Shown: piece by piece, positions 12,029-24,436 of the stretch
How the letters are laid out: the number at the start of each line of letters is the position of its first letter
How positions within the stretch are numbered: the first letter of the stretch is position 1
DNA from: Mermis nigrescens
Taxonomy: Eukaryota > Nematoda > Enoplea > Mermithida > Mermithidae
DNA: 64,000 nt
Direction: 5' to 3'
Assembly: GCA_036768485.1 (NCBI GenBank)
Contig: JAVLUZ010000145.1
Coordinates: 1,188,785-1,252,784 of the forward strand
Translations under genes and position numbers: made by a program
Notes under the pieces: generated by a model
Database searches by the model: none
The model's input: the letters and a program-made list of their open reading frames with translations, nothing else
What the model was told of the DNA's origin: nothing

Positions 12029-12576
12029 TAGTCTGTTTCATTTATTCGATAGCTTTTTAGTCAATTCTTTTAAGGGCTACAATAAGCGAAACAAGACGAA
12101 TTACTGTAATTCGGCAGATCAGCTCAGTGAGGGCGAGTGGCTGGAATTCTTCCATTTTTAATGCACTAATCCGCCTATATAAATTTAATTTAGGCATTTA
12201 ATCAGTACTGGAACATACTACAGTAAGTGCGCTAAATAAAAAGCTATGGGGTGGAATCGAACCCAGTTGCTTCGACACGACAAGCAGACGTTTTACCACT
12301 GAGCTATGAGGGAGTTCGCGGCGTTTCTTAACATTTTAGTCTACTGTGTTTAAAGTGTCAACTTAGGATAAGCTGAATGCGCGATTTTTATCTGTAAGTT
12401 GATTAATTTGCTGGAAGACAAGAATAAATTATGTCGCAAAAATGTTATTGAAAAACCCTTCTCTGCTACGTAACTATACAGTGAGATCTAGCGAACTACA
12501 GTAAATAACAAAGAGGGGTTACTGTAGCCTCCGAAAACATTTACTGAAAAAGCTCTCGGATAAATGAAACAGACTA
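12029..12576. mobile_element. TA-targeted MITE carrying a tRNA-like segment
   Basis: Ends TAGTCTGTTTCATTTA and TAAATGAAACAGACTA are flanked by TA on both sides. Copy A at about 2815 shows the uninterrupted site (CCAACACTAAGTACAGG), so this is a young insertion after the segmental duplication. At 548 bp it is longer than its relatives (about 220 bp). The extra interior includes a minus-strand tRNA-like sequence at 12240-12312. Confidence 0.9.
12240..12312 (-). tRNA. tRNA-like sequence (degenerate) inside the MITE
   Basis: On the minus strand an A-box TAGCTCAGTGG and a B-box GGTTCGATTCC are spaced as in tRNA genes, with a 7-nt leader and TA before GCTC. The anticodon arm (TCTGC-TTGTCGT-GTCGA) and T stem pair poorly, so it is probably a pseudo-tRNA or an internal pol III promoter rather than a working tRNA. 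A loop reading would give anticodon GTC. No intron is visible. Confidence 0.45.
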
Positions 12577-13222
12577 TAAGTAGTACAGGTTTTATCGCTG
12601 CTGGGGCGTGTTCATTATCAGATTGGACCTAACCCCCGTGAGACTCATGTCTGGTGAATTTGAATCTATTTAAAATAAATAGTAAGTATGTACCTGCCTA
12701 ATGAATTAATTGCTTCCTAAACTTGTGGACTTGAAACAACGAACAATGCATAGGAATGTAGGCAACACCAAGCTGCTGTGTACCGATTTTTGAATTTTGA
12801 AACTCATGTACCAAATCAGGAACGAGATTTTGGGCAATGACAACCTGAATAATGATTAACTCCCGTTTTGATCCTGACTCTGGTTACCAATGAGTACGTT
12901 GATATGTACGTCGGTCCAAATAATAAAAACAAAATAAACAATAATTGCACTGCCGGTTAGTGCGACAGACGAATGACGAGTTGGCGTGAAGACGTGCACG
13001 TGTTACGTGACAAAGGAAAAGTAAGAATGCCAAATTATATCTTATATCATGTGCATTCATAGGACTAGATACAGTCAGTGCTATTAATTAGCAAACATGA
13101 TACCTTTAAGTATAACATAATTCTTACATCATTTCACTGTTTATACCAGTTTTTTAGGCCACTCGAAAAACTCCGTGGCCGAACTCTCCAGACCGGCCAT
13201 GCTGTGTAATGCATTTATACTA

Positions 13223-13446
13223 TAGTCTGTTTCATTTGACTTTGCGGTTTTCTTTGAAATTTTTCCACAAGAATTAGGCTACAAAAGCGGTTTAAACTTT
13301 TGATACAGTAATGCGGCTTAACACTGGCGTGCGTCTTTAAGTGACTCGAAATACTGTAGAATATCATATTAATTGTATTAGTTTAAAACACTTTTGTCGT
13401 CACTTTAAATTTTTTCAAAAACCTCAAAGCTAAATGAAACAGGCTA
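13223..13446. mobile_element. TA-targeted MITE (TAGTCTGTTTCA family), young
   Basis: TAGTCTGTTTCATTTG...CTAAATGAAACAGGCTA is flanked by TA. The empty site is preserved in copy A at about 3480 (TTATACTAGACTGTGG), which proves a TA duplication and insertion after the A/B duplication. The body of 224 bp resembles 4803-5019. Confidence 0.92.
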
Positions 13447-14655
13447 TAGACTGTGGATTAGTTAGTGATCGCGCTATTTTAGTATTTGTTATTTCTTGAA
13501 CCTGTTCAACTGAAAAAAAACTGCCTGATTGAACCCAGACAGGCTGATTCCACATACCGACTATGTGGGTAAATGTGAGCGATGCGACCATTCATAGGAA
13601 GCAACAAAATTCTGGGGCCAATGGGGCTAAAAGCTGAAAAAATAACTTTTTATAGGGTTTTTCAGGTACTAGGGGGTCCATCCCACACGTTAGCGTGGGG
13701 ATGGGGGGTTGTGGAAAGTTTATGACTCCTCCTAAGACATTAAAAACCCCGCAGATTACTGTAGACCCTCATAATTCTATTTTTAGTAGCATTACTGGCG
13801 ATTTTGGGCGATTTTTGGCAATTTCACCCTACCAGACACAAAAATTTTTTGCTATTCATGGTCCGCCACGCTTATAAGTGGATGCGACTGTTAAATCAAT
13901 TTTATTTGCGATGCATGAAATGCTTGGAAAAATCTACGGTGATTAATCGACAACTTTTCATAATCAGCATAATTAAACGTAGTTTTATGCTATAAGAATT
14001 GCTTTAATTCGTCTTATTTTTCAAGTTACTCAGTAAACATACCGAGTTAGCCGGCTTATTTCTGATTTTTAGCAGCCAATTGTTTTCTTTAGCAATCACG
14101 ATCACTTCTTGATACAAAAATAACGGCTTCTTAGTCTAAGCGACATGTAGATTTTCTGGGAGTTCCAAAAATTGTTTTACTCGGCAAATCAATGTTTGAT
14201 TCGGAAATTTGCGTCTGGGGAAGATAATTTCACGTTCTCGTTTTTAAACCAATGAAAAGTAATTTTAATTAGAAACGACGAAAAATTATATTTTTGCCAA
14301 TAAGACATTTTCGAAAATTTTTGGGTCTCCTAATTTCGGCTTTGTTCACATGCTAGTCTCAGTATCACGTTTGTAAACTTGCTTTAAAGAAATTAAGTTG
14401 TTTGTGGTGCTAAAAAGATTATAATTCTAAATTTTAGCTTAATTCTTGCTTTGCATATATTTCAAAGCGCCTTATTCAGGTCTATACCGTTCAATCAAGC
14501 GGCTGGAATGACAGCCATGGAGCAGCAGGGTCCAAACATGCTTTGGGAAAATTTGGAACCTTTGCACAACGAACGCATGTGGCACCTCAATTATAAAAGA
14601 GATTTCTAATTTTTCAAACGTGTTTATTTTGAAGGCTTATCTTGGGCTATCATTC

Positions 14656-14755
14656 NNNNNNNNNNNNNNNNNNNNNNNNNNNNNNNNNNNNNNNNNNNNN
14701 NNNNNNNNNNNNNNNNNNNNNNNNNNNNNNNNNNNNNNNNNNNNNNNNNNNNNNN
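14656..14755. other. Assembly gap, 100 N
   Basis: Exactly 100 N, probably a fixed-size placeholder. It cuts the right duplication copy. Sequence resumes with a segment resembling the copy-A-only block (ACCGGACAAGTA), so real length and order across the gap are uncertain. Confidence 0.98.
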
Positions 14756-15230
14756 AGCTCTATGCTACCGGACAAGTATCTAAATGCTTTTATTATTGAA
14801 AACTTGGGGAAATAATGGGAAGACCGAAGGCATAGCCCACAGTGCACTATCATAGATAGCTACTAGTATTGGCTATGTTATGGATATTGCGAACTGCTAA
14901 GGCAGGTTCGCCTACACGTAAGTAACCTCGCAGTTACATATTTGAAATATTGTTAGACAAGCGACTTTTCAAGGGCAATCACTCCGGTAATGGCATTAAC
15001 AGTCTGTGTGAGTTTCAATTAGCTCAGCTGACTATGCTTCAGCGATTATCTGCCGAAGTTCAGTAGCTGAAAACAACGAGTTAATTGAACCACGCGATTC
15101 GCATCCCACTGATTAGCCTTACGGTATGTCTGGCATTCTTGTACATCTAACTAATCAATCTTGCGTAAATATAGTCTAGCTAAAGTCTAAACAGCTACGC
15201 AGATTTGTAAAAATTTCTGCTGATACTAGA
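14756..15230. repeat. Diverged relative of the copy-A-only block
   Basis: CTACCGGACAAGTATCTAA...GAAGGCATAGCC parallels 1695-1765 (TTTACCGGACAAGTACCTAA...GAAGGCATAACC). Divergence is much greater than between A and B, so this is an older copy of the same repeat. No gene is seen. Confidence 0.5.
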
Positions 15231-15296
15231 ATGCCAAACATGCACCGAAAAATTGATCGTAATACTAAAAGTTGTTCACTTTATTTGACTTATCAA

Positions 15297-15369
15297 ATGG
15301 ATAGCTCAGTGGTTAGATGGTCTGACTACCAATCGGATGGTCGTTGGTTTGAATCGCAGTCGCTCGAAA
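15297..15369 (+). repeat. tRNA-derived SINE-like head
   Basis: A-box TAGCTCAGTGG and B-box-like GGTTTGAATCG have tRNA spacing, and the anticodon arm pairs well (TCTGA-CTACCAA-TCGGA, loop anticodon ACC). Acceptor and T stems do not pair, so it is not a functional tRNA gene. It reads like a tRNA-derived pol III promoter of a SINE. Element ends are not resolved; the following 15370-16195 is unassigned. Confidence 0.45.
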
Positions 15370-16196
15370 GAAAATTTAGGCAAAAGCGCGATCTTCAAGG
15401 AGGGAAATGCTCAAAATCTGGATGTTATATAATTTGTGAAATAGCGATTGTTGGAACAATGGTGCGACGCCCACTTGTAAAAAGTCTAAAATACGCCACA
15501 GATTAGAAAAGTGAAAAAGGAGATCGAGAATAGTGGTATAGATTATAATAAAACATCTATATAAAGCGTAGAATAAGCCCCTTTGCCGGCAAATATTTAA
15601 GCTAAAACCTCGAGACTGCATAAGGTTGACTAAAAGGAGCCTTCAAGATAATGCGTATTTACATAAATAATATGTTTTCGATGAATCCGATCGTACATGC
15701 GGAAATAACCATTCATTCTCTACATAATTTAACTGACTGCCTTTCCATTTATTACCAATCTGGTTCACAAAAAACAGCTAACATCATGGTAAATATTTTT
15801 TACAGTTGGTCATTCGCATTTTTAACATCAATTGAGCATAAATATAAATTTCCAGCGTGACCAATCACGAAGAACAGCGGGGCTGATGGGTCAGTCATCA
15901 CCAGAAAAATGGGTCGAGATGACCTCAAAAACTGGCATAAAAAACGTTAATTGTTGTTGATTCACAGTTTTTGATTATTTTAACTCGCTTTTGTAGAAAA
16001 TTTTAGACATTTATCATTCTTTAACATTCATTTTGATCTTCTAAAATCATTTTTTCTTTTCTAGGTGTCATGCCATGAATCACCACACGTGCATGTCTGG
16101 TCAAAGTCACGATGTGAAGACCTTAATAGAGGGGACGAACGAGCATTCACAAATAATGCTAATCGTAAACCTATCAAGATATTTTAAGTTGTAACA

Positions 16197-17562
<1,366 letters not shown>

Positions 17563-18239
17563 AAGATTTGTTAACCGTTTTCGCGGGAGTATTTCAATTG
17601 CGAAAACGACTTCTTTTCTGGTTCCCAAGAGCACAGTGAACAATGAAAACAACCACAAAGAGCTCTCAATCGGACAGTCATCTTACATAAAAATCATGAA
17701 ATAATTTTTATGATATTTTCGTTGAAAATTGGGTGATTGAATTTTCGATAGATGAAAATAATCTAAAAGGAGTCACCTGAATCATTTACGCCGAATAATA
17801 ATAATTATATAGGAGCCGTCCACCGATGCCGAACTACCTGCAGTATAATGCACTTCTAGTTAGCTAAATTGCTAATTTATGTACACTAAAATGAATAAAA
17901 CAAAAACGTCGATCGTGAAGACGTGAAAAGCAACTAAACAGCAAGAGACGGCACAAAAGAATAAACTAGCTATACGAATATTCTAGAAGACAAGAAAAAA
18001 TGCTTATAACAGTAAAATTTTATAATAGTGAAATTTAAAATGGGCGTGAATTAAAAAATTAACCAATAAAATTTAGATAGTCGGCGTCTGTATACAATAT
18101 TGATTTTTTCCAATCTCAACACAGGCTTAACCGGAATAACGGTCATGTCGCCTATGTTTTTGATATAAAAGAAAAAGGGGGATATTGATTGAATCCGCAG
18201 GATACCTCACGTTGCGCACTTCGAAGGTACGTATGTGAC
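17563..18239. other. Diverged relative of the 1070-1560 block
   Basis: GAGCTCTCAATCGGACAGTCATC at about 17660 parallels 1083-1106, and a following run of short matches continues at lower identity to about 17930. Beyond the repeat nothing is recognised. This is a third, older copy of the repeat that makes up the segmental duplication. Confidence 0.45.
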
Positions 18240-18429
18240 CAATGGCGGATCCAGGATTTTCCTAAGGGGGGGGGTGGTAACTCTAAGGGGGAACCATGAC
18301 TTGGGCGGAAAAATTAGCCGTTTTAACACTAAAATCGCTAAAAATCGCTCAAAAATCCTTAATTTTGCGCACTCTTTTGGGCCAATAGGGAGAGGCGACC
18401 TCCCCCCGCTCCCCTCAAATCCGTCCCTG
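18240..18429 (+). mobile_element. hAT-like MITE, family F1
   Basis: CAATGGCGGATCCAGGATTTT...AAATCCGTCCCTG is flanked by TATGTGAC and TATGCGAC (7 of 8). The body shares TTAGCCGTTTTAA, ATCGCTAAAAATCGCTC and GCGCACT with the other F1 copies. Confidence 0.88.
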
Positions 18430-19764
18430 TATGCGACTCCGCCAGTGGGATCAATGACGGCGAAGTAGGTGAATCGCCACCGCTTTTCTTACGGCCGATA
18501 TCGCAGTCCGATAACGAAAATTCGCCTGTTTTCGGCTAGCGAGCCGAATTCATAACTTGGCGAATATTTGGCCAATTCTGAAGCGGTAAAAAACGTTCCG
18601 CCTGAAATCACTGAACGCATGTAGATACACTATCTACAAATTTAAGTGTTAATCAGAAAAAATAAAACGGTTAAAATGTTTGTCCGTCGCATGACATTAA
18701 CTTTTGGCTCTTTTCTGTCCAATGTGTTCGAATTTCCCTGGCTTTTTCTTAGAATTTTTACGTTTTGTTCTAAGAAAGAGCATAGCGAGAAAGACCAATT
18801 GAGTGTTCTTTAAGTTTAGCTAGACTTCGACCCACAATGCATTTCTTGCGCTTAGGTTCTGAAGGTCTGCTGCCGTACAAAACATGACCAATTTTCTCAT
18901 TTCTGGCGATTTAGCAACTAAAATGTACTTATATAGGGTCAAAGTTCCACAGATTCCTGACGCTTGTGTGTGCGCTAGGGTGCTGAGGGAATTAGGCGTA
19001 GCGTACCCTCGGACAGTCCATTAATACATAATAAAGGTAATAAATAGATTACCTGAATTGTTACTTAGATGAAAATTCAGCGCTTCAATCGCACCCACAC
19101 GAAATTTTTTTCAGTTTCTACAGTACAACGCTACTTAAGTTTTTTGCTTGGAAATAGAGAATGATGCCTGCCAGCCGTCATTTACAAAAACACTAGTATC
19201 ATTTTACTTTGCCTTTTTTACTACGTTGCGGGTGAAATTTTGCGAGGAATTGGCGTTGGATTCTCACTCACATATGATTGTAAGGCAGCGATATACGCGA
19301 ATCGCTTAAAAGTTTTTCAGAAGACCAATCCCTTTCCTTTATATTATATGCACTTCGTGTACTTCTAATATATAACATTTTTTCGATGATAAGCTTGTGC
19401 AATGTTAGTCTCCTATATTAGTATTTAGAACGTATATATGTATGTTTGATGAGGTATAAAACGATGCTATCTTTCACGCAAGGCTCTTTAAATAATGGAG
19501 GTTTTTCATGATACTAAATTTAATCTTCAGTGTAAAGTTTAAACAACGACCGATCGAAAAGAAGATTTTATCCAGATTCGTAACTCTTGTATTACGATCA
19601 TCATTTAAAAAAAGATTAACTCCCCGCAATAGTCTAAAGCCAAATAAATGTTCGACGTAAACTATTTTACACTATTATTAAGTGTAAGGAAACGGGCCTG
19701 ATTGACGTTTGACTGTTAACCCCTGAAACATTTTAAGACTTGTGATCATGTGCGGAGTCATAAC
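18430..19764. other. Unassigned AT-rich sequence
   Basis: No gene, RNA or transposon end was recognised here. Short open frames are at chance level. Confidence 0.5.
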
Positions 19765-19989
19765 CAAACATGGGCGTGGGAGGTTTGGGGGTATGCTGCC
19801 CCCAGAAGTTGAAATACCCCCCCAGAAAAATTTTTTTGCTTTTTTAGCAATTTTTTGATGCCATTGGATAGTGCTCGACGAGAAACGTCGAAAAATGGTG
19901 TTTTTTAACCACTTTTAAGACAATTTTTTGACCTTTAAAAATTTTTTCACCCCTCCCCCCACCCAGAATTTAGGTGCTGCCCACCTATG
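19765..19989 (+). mobile_element. hAT-like MITE, family F3
   Basis: CAAACATGGGCGTGGG...GCTGCCCACCTATG is flanked by GTCATAAC and GTCTTAAC (7 of 8). The F3 core includes TTTTTTGATGCCATTGGATA and a GAGAAACGTCGAAAAATGG segment. Non-coding. Confidence 0.88.
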
Positions 19990-20739
19990 GTCTTAACTGA
20001 AGAAGTTAGCAGACAAAAGCAAGACAGAAACACGTTTAACGCCCTAATTTTCGAGTTTACACCTCCAGAACAAGCTTATTACTGCTATAAATGAACACAC
20101 TTTGCTGAAGTGCTTCTCTTTGAACGTACTTTATTTTTATTTTATTCGACTTATTCTGACTTGTAACCAGAAAAATTGGTAAATTAAAAAAGATACAAAA
20201 ACGTATTTTTAGCAAAATCCAACAGAATTTAAACTTAAAAATCTAAATTTGATTCCACATTGAGTGGAAAGAAATTCGCTTCGAGCCACTTATGCAGCCT
20301 TTAAGTCGTAGTAGTACGTCTGTTTGTGAGAAGCTTTTGTTCTATATCCTTTTGTGACTACTTGCTTGAGTGCTAAAAATTGATTTTCATTCACAAGCTT
20401 TCGTGAAATATAGTCCGTTTTATTTAGCTTTGAGGTTTTTAAAAAAATATGAATTGGCTACAGAAGTGCTTTAGATTAATATAGTAATTATGATATTCTA
20501 CAGTACATTGAGTAATATGGAACGTATGCATTTGTTTTTTTAAAATTTTATTCGACTTATTCTGACTCATTATCATAGGAAGCGCGTTAGCGCGTACCTA
20601 TAATATACTTGGGTACCCCTAACACCTGTGCACCCCCCTACAGCTATAACAGGACACATCTAGAAGGTGCGGTTTTTTTAAAAAGATAGATAATGAAAAA
20701 ATTCGCTGCCCGTGTTTTTTTGTTTTTCTTGAAACTCAA

Positions 20740-22830
20740 AACTGGCTGTGTAAAGAAGGTGTAAAGTTTTTGTGTAACGTTATAACATAGGATGAATTTT
20801 GGGAGGTTTTTTAGACGGCATGTGGACAACTCAGTATTGACTCCTCAAATAAATTAATGACACAGATTTGTAGAGGAAGGGATGCTCCAAAATGACTTTT
20901 TTTGTTTGTTGAAATTCGCATTAGTTCTCGAATGGCAGTGTAAAGAGTGCGAAAATCTGGGGGTGAAAAAGCACATTTTGGTCGAGTTTTCAACCTGCTT
21001 ATGTCTGATACTAACTCCGGTTTTGAGTTTTTTAATATGTTTTCTGACAGAAATGTAGAGCGGATCAAGGGCTACATTCTGCATATAAGCAAAGTCTTTT
21101 ACGCTCTATGGTGAGTTAGATCCTCAGGTTTAAAGTTTACACTTTAGTTGATGGTGTAAAAAACGGATTTTGACTAAGATTTCTCTGCCAAATTTTTTCG
21201 CTTTTAAGTCAGGGTAAATTGAATACAGCAGTAATAAAGTGCCTTTCAGGGGCTACACATCGCAGCAAACCGCATTTAAAAAAACGCAATATTGAGTTAT
21301 TTATGGGGGTGTAAAGTTCAAAATCAGAGGTAAAAAATGGGCGAAAAAACACGTTTTTTCCAAATTTTGATTAATAAATCATACCAAATAATTTTTGCAA
21401 GAGAATTTTGGCACACAGGAATGTACTACGATTTAAAAGCTACAAATTGTACCAAACCGAATTTCTTTAAACTCAATGGGGAGTTCGGTACGGAATTTTA
21501 AAGTTTACAGTGTTCTAAATGATGGAAAATACGTTTTTGTTGCGTTTTTTGTTCGCCACTTTCTCCGTCCAGAAGTCGGGATAAGTCCAATAGAATAAAA
21601 ATAAAGTGCTTTTTATCGGGTGCATGTCAAAGCAAATTGTCTATACATTAATATTTAGCGAGTGTAAAGTCAAAAATTTGGTGTTTAAAATGCGTTTCTG
21701 TCTTGTTTTTTCCGCCTGCTTCTCCGGTTATGAGTCAGGGACACGATTATCAAGTCTAGAAATGGACCAGGAATCAAATTTGATATGCCAGTCTGGCGCA
21801 TATGTTTACACTCTACGGTGTTGTAAAGTGGTTTACACCTATGGTTAGTTTGCCCATAGAACATTATGGAGACTTAATTTTTTTCATAAATATTAATCGT
21901 AATATCGGAACAATATCAAAATTACGAATCTGACCAAAATCTTCTTTACACTAGGTGTTTACATGAAGTTTACACTACATATGTATTTATCTTCGTTTTT
22001 GAACATTCCAGAAACCTAATTTTTTCCTGGAGTCTAGAAATTTTCAAAAAATCAAATGTGAGACGTCACGTAGGCGCGTTTGTTTACATCCAACAGTGAT
22101 GTAAAGTAGTTTACACTCATTGTTTATTTGTCCTCAGACCATTGTAGACATGCAATTTTTTCATAAATGTTGATAATAATATCCGAGTAATATCAGATTT
22201 ACAAATCGGAATGAAATACTCTTCACACTAGGCGGTTGAGTAAAGATTACACTGCTAATTAATCTTCGTTCTAGAACTTTGCGAAAACCTGAATTTTTTG
22301 CCGAAATCTGAAAATTTACATGGAATCAAATAAGGGACGTCAGCTGGGCGCGTTTGTTTACACTCAACAGTGATGTAAAGTGGTTTACATCTGTGTCTAT
22401 TTGTCATTAAACCGTTATGGAGACGTAATTTTTTCAAGAATGTTGATCGTAATATGCGAGTAATATCGAATTTACAAATCCGACTAAAATCTTCTTTACA
22501 CTCGTTGCTAGTGTAAAGTTTACACTATATAATAAGCTTCATTCTAGAGCCTCACAGTAACTTATGTTTTCCCTAAAGTCGTAAAATATATATGGAAACA
22601 GATGTGATACGTCTGCTAGGGGCGCATGAAGAGTAGTGTAAAGTGATTAACACCTAATGTTAATTTGTTCTTAGAACATTATAGAGGTTTCATTTCTTAA
22701 TAAATGCTGATCGTTATATCAGAGCAATATCGAAATTAATAATCCCACTAAAATTCTTTACACTCTTGTGTAAAGTTTAAAATGTAAATTAAGTTTAGCT
22801 CTAGAAAGTTTTGGAAGCATATTTCTTTAC
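20740..22830. repeat. Degenerate tandem array with GTGTAAAG/CTTTACAC motifs
   Basis: Units of about 275 bp are clearest at 21640-22790. The block GTTTACACT...GATGTAAAGTGGTTTACA recurs near 21826, 22100, 22370 and 22638, each followed by a TTATGGAGAC-like and a TAATATCGAGTAATATC-like stretch. Earlier copies (20740-21640) are more degenerate. Each unit contains near-palindromes such as GTGTAAAGTTTACAC (22509-22524 region). No coding frame spans units. Confidence 0.8.
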
Positions 22831-22992
22831 ACGATGTTCTACGTAACATAAGAATTACTAATCAGAATGTTTGTTTCTTCTACAACTAGTAGCTTTGTAT
22901 AGTTTAAACCATTCAATTATTAGAAGAACCGCACAGTAAATGAAATCTAGTATTGTATTTCCAAATCTTTCTAATTAAAAGTAGGGTACTAG

Positions 22993-23802
22993 CAAAGAAA
23001 AATGCTCCGATGGAACAAAAAAGGGGAATATACTTGGGATTGTGAATTATCGAGCATGTAAAAGGAGGGGACTAGGAAAAATCTCCCTATGTTATATGCC
23101 AAAAATCGCAAAATATGTTAAAAATCAGACTTTCTCTAAACAATGCAAAAAATCGAAGTATATTCTGCGGCCTTTGAAAAATGTAAAAGTTTAGTAAACA
23201 ATTGTTGTAGACATGTGTAAAAGAGTATCTACATAAGGTCTGTTGCACGTCAGCTTCCGTGTTTCCTACTGCTTTGAACCAACAATATCATCGATTGTCT
23301 TGAATGCATCGATATGTACTATTTCATTCAATTCGCTTAGCTACTGCATTGCAAATTCGCTGCTTTTTTCAATCAATTTTTTGGTAATTTGAATATTGCT
23401 TGCACTTTGACACTTAGAATGGCTGTATCTGCTAAGTGACATGCTTAGTAATAATGAAATACGAACAACTTAATTATGATTTGTTAACAGCATTTCACTT
23501 TCAGTCACATTATTAAGCAACTCAAAGTTGAATGAAGTCTGCAAAAAGTTGCATTACGTAATATGCTTTTAAGATATTATGTCAATGAGAGAAAATTATT
23601 TTAAAATAATACGTTTTTTCAGAGACCGCAGAATATACTTCGATTTTTTGCATTGTTTAGAGAAAGTCTGATTTTTAACATATTTTGCGATTTTTGGCAT
23701 ATAACATAGGGAGATTTTTCCTAGTCCCCTCCTTTTACATGCTCGATAATTCACAATCCCAAGTATATTCCCTTTTTTGTTCCATCGGAGCATTTTTCTT
23801 TG
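22993..23802. repeat. Near-perfect 178-bp inverted repeat with 455-bp spacer
   Basis: Arms 22993-23170 and 23626-23802 are reverse complements with a single one-base length difference (AAGGGG versus CCC in the partner). The spacer contains no recognised gene. Such arm identity means recent formation or continued conversion. A transcript would fold into a long hairpin. It ends about 14 bp before the right half of the split MITE. Confidence 0.95.
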
Positions 23803-24202
23803 TATTATTCTTATTCCGCATTACTGCATAGAAATTTTAAACCACTTGCGTAGCCTGATTCTTGTGGAAAAATTTAAAAGAAAACTGCAGAGTTAAATGA
23901 ACCAGACTATAGCTATTTATGGTGTTCATCGGAAAATTGGTCCTCTGAAATGCTTAAGTTTGTTCCCCAACATTTCGCACAAATTTAAAGTAAAACATGC
24001 AGAGACGTCCTTATTATGACGCCAGAAATGTACTTTTTGTGTGCAGCAGAATAGGCGTATACCTTTTACGTACATAGAATGTCAATTTGAATGCTTTTTC
24101 AATTGAGTATTTTCTTATTTCACTTTATTCAAAAAATTAGTCTGCAGTATTTGTCATCTTCAACTACTGAATTTTTAAGTTTTCCGGTGACGGTGTGTGT
24201 AC

Positions 24203-24436
24203 TACACCTGGGCTTGGGGGTATGCACCCCCAGAACCAAAATAATTCCACCCCAGAAATCAAAATACCCCCAGTTTTTAAATCTTTTTTCACAATATTTT
24301 GATGCCAATGGATAGTGCTCGATAAGAAGCTTTGAAAAACGGTGTTTTTCCACCATACCACAATTTTTAAGGCCATTTTGTGACCTTTGAAAAATCTTGC
24401 ATCCCCCAGCCAGAATTTTAGTGCTGCCCACGTACG
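24203..24436 (+). mobile_element. hAT-like MITE, family F3
   Basis: TACACCTGGGCTTGGGGG...GCTGCCCACGTACG is flanked by GTGTGTAC and GTGTGCAC (7 of 8). It has the F3 core with TTTTGATGCCAATGGATAG. The minus-strand open frame at 24129-24596 runs through it and is not a gene. Confidence 0.85.

Larger units (their letters stand above)
10277..14655 (+). repeat. Segmental duplication, right copy (B)
   Basis: Direct repeat of 1-4690, ending at the assembly gap. Relative to copy A it lacks the 677-1926 block, carries about 100 extra bases near 11400-11515, and contains two TA-targeted elements (12029-12576, 13223-13446) absent from A. The module 10277-10340 lies just before the part matching position 1, so A probably extends left of the window. 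Confidence 0.9.
20411..23909. mobile_element. Composite: TA-targeted MITE split by 3.3 kb
   Basis: The left half of a TAGTCTGTTTCA-type element (20411 to about 20515, TAGTCCGTTTTATTTAGC...ATTCTACAGTA) and its right half (about 23817-23909, ACCACTTGCGTAGCC...AATGAACCAGACTA) lie 3.3 kb apart, each with TA at the outer edge. The intervening DNA holds a degenerate tandem array and a long inverted repeat. Either another element inserted into the MITE or this is a larger family member from which the short MITEs derive. No transposase frame is visible inside. Confidence 0.65.

Noticed and set aside
12240..12312. Functional tRNA gene
   Set aside because: Acceptor, anticodon and T stems do not pair properly; kept only as a tRNA-like segment.
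14650..14853. Minus-strand open frame across the gap
   Set aside because: Its middle is 100 N; there is no evidence of coding.
20811..21084. Two overlapping minus-strand open frames of 76 and 85 codons
   Set aside because: They lie in the degenerate tandem array; no neighbouring unit keeps the frame.
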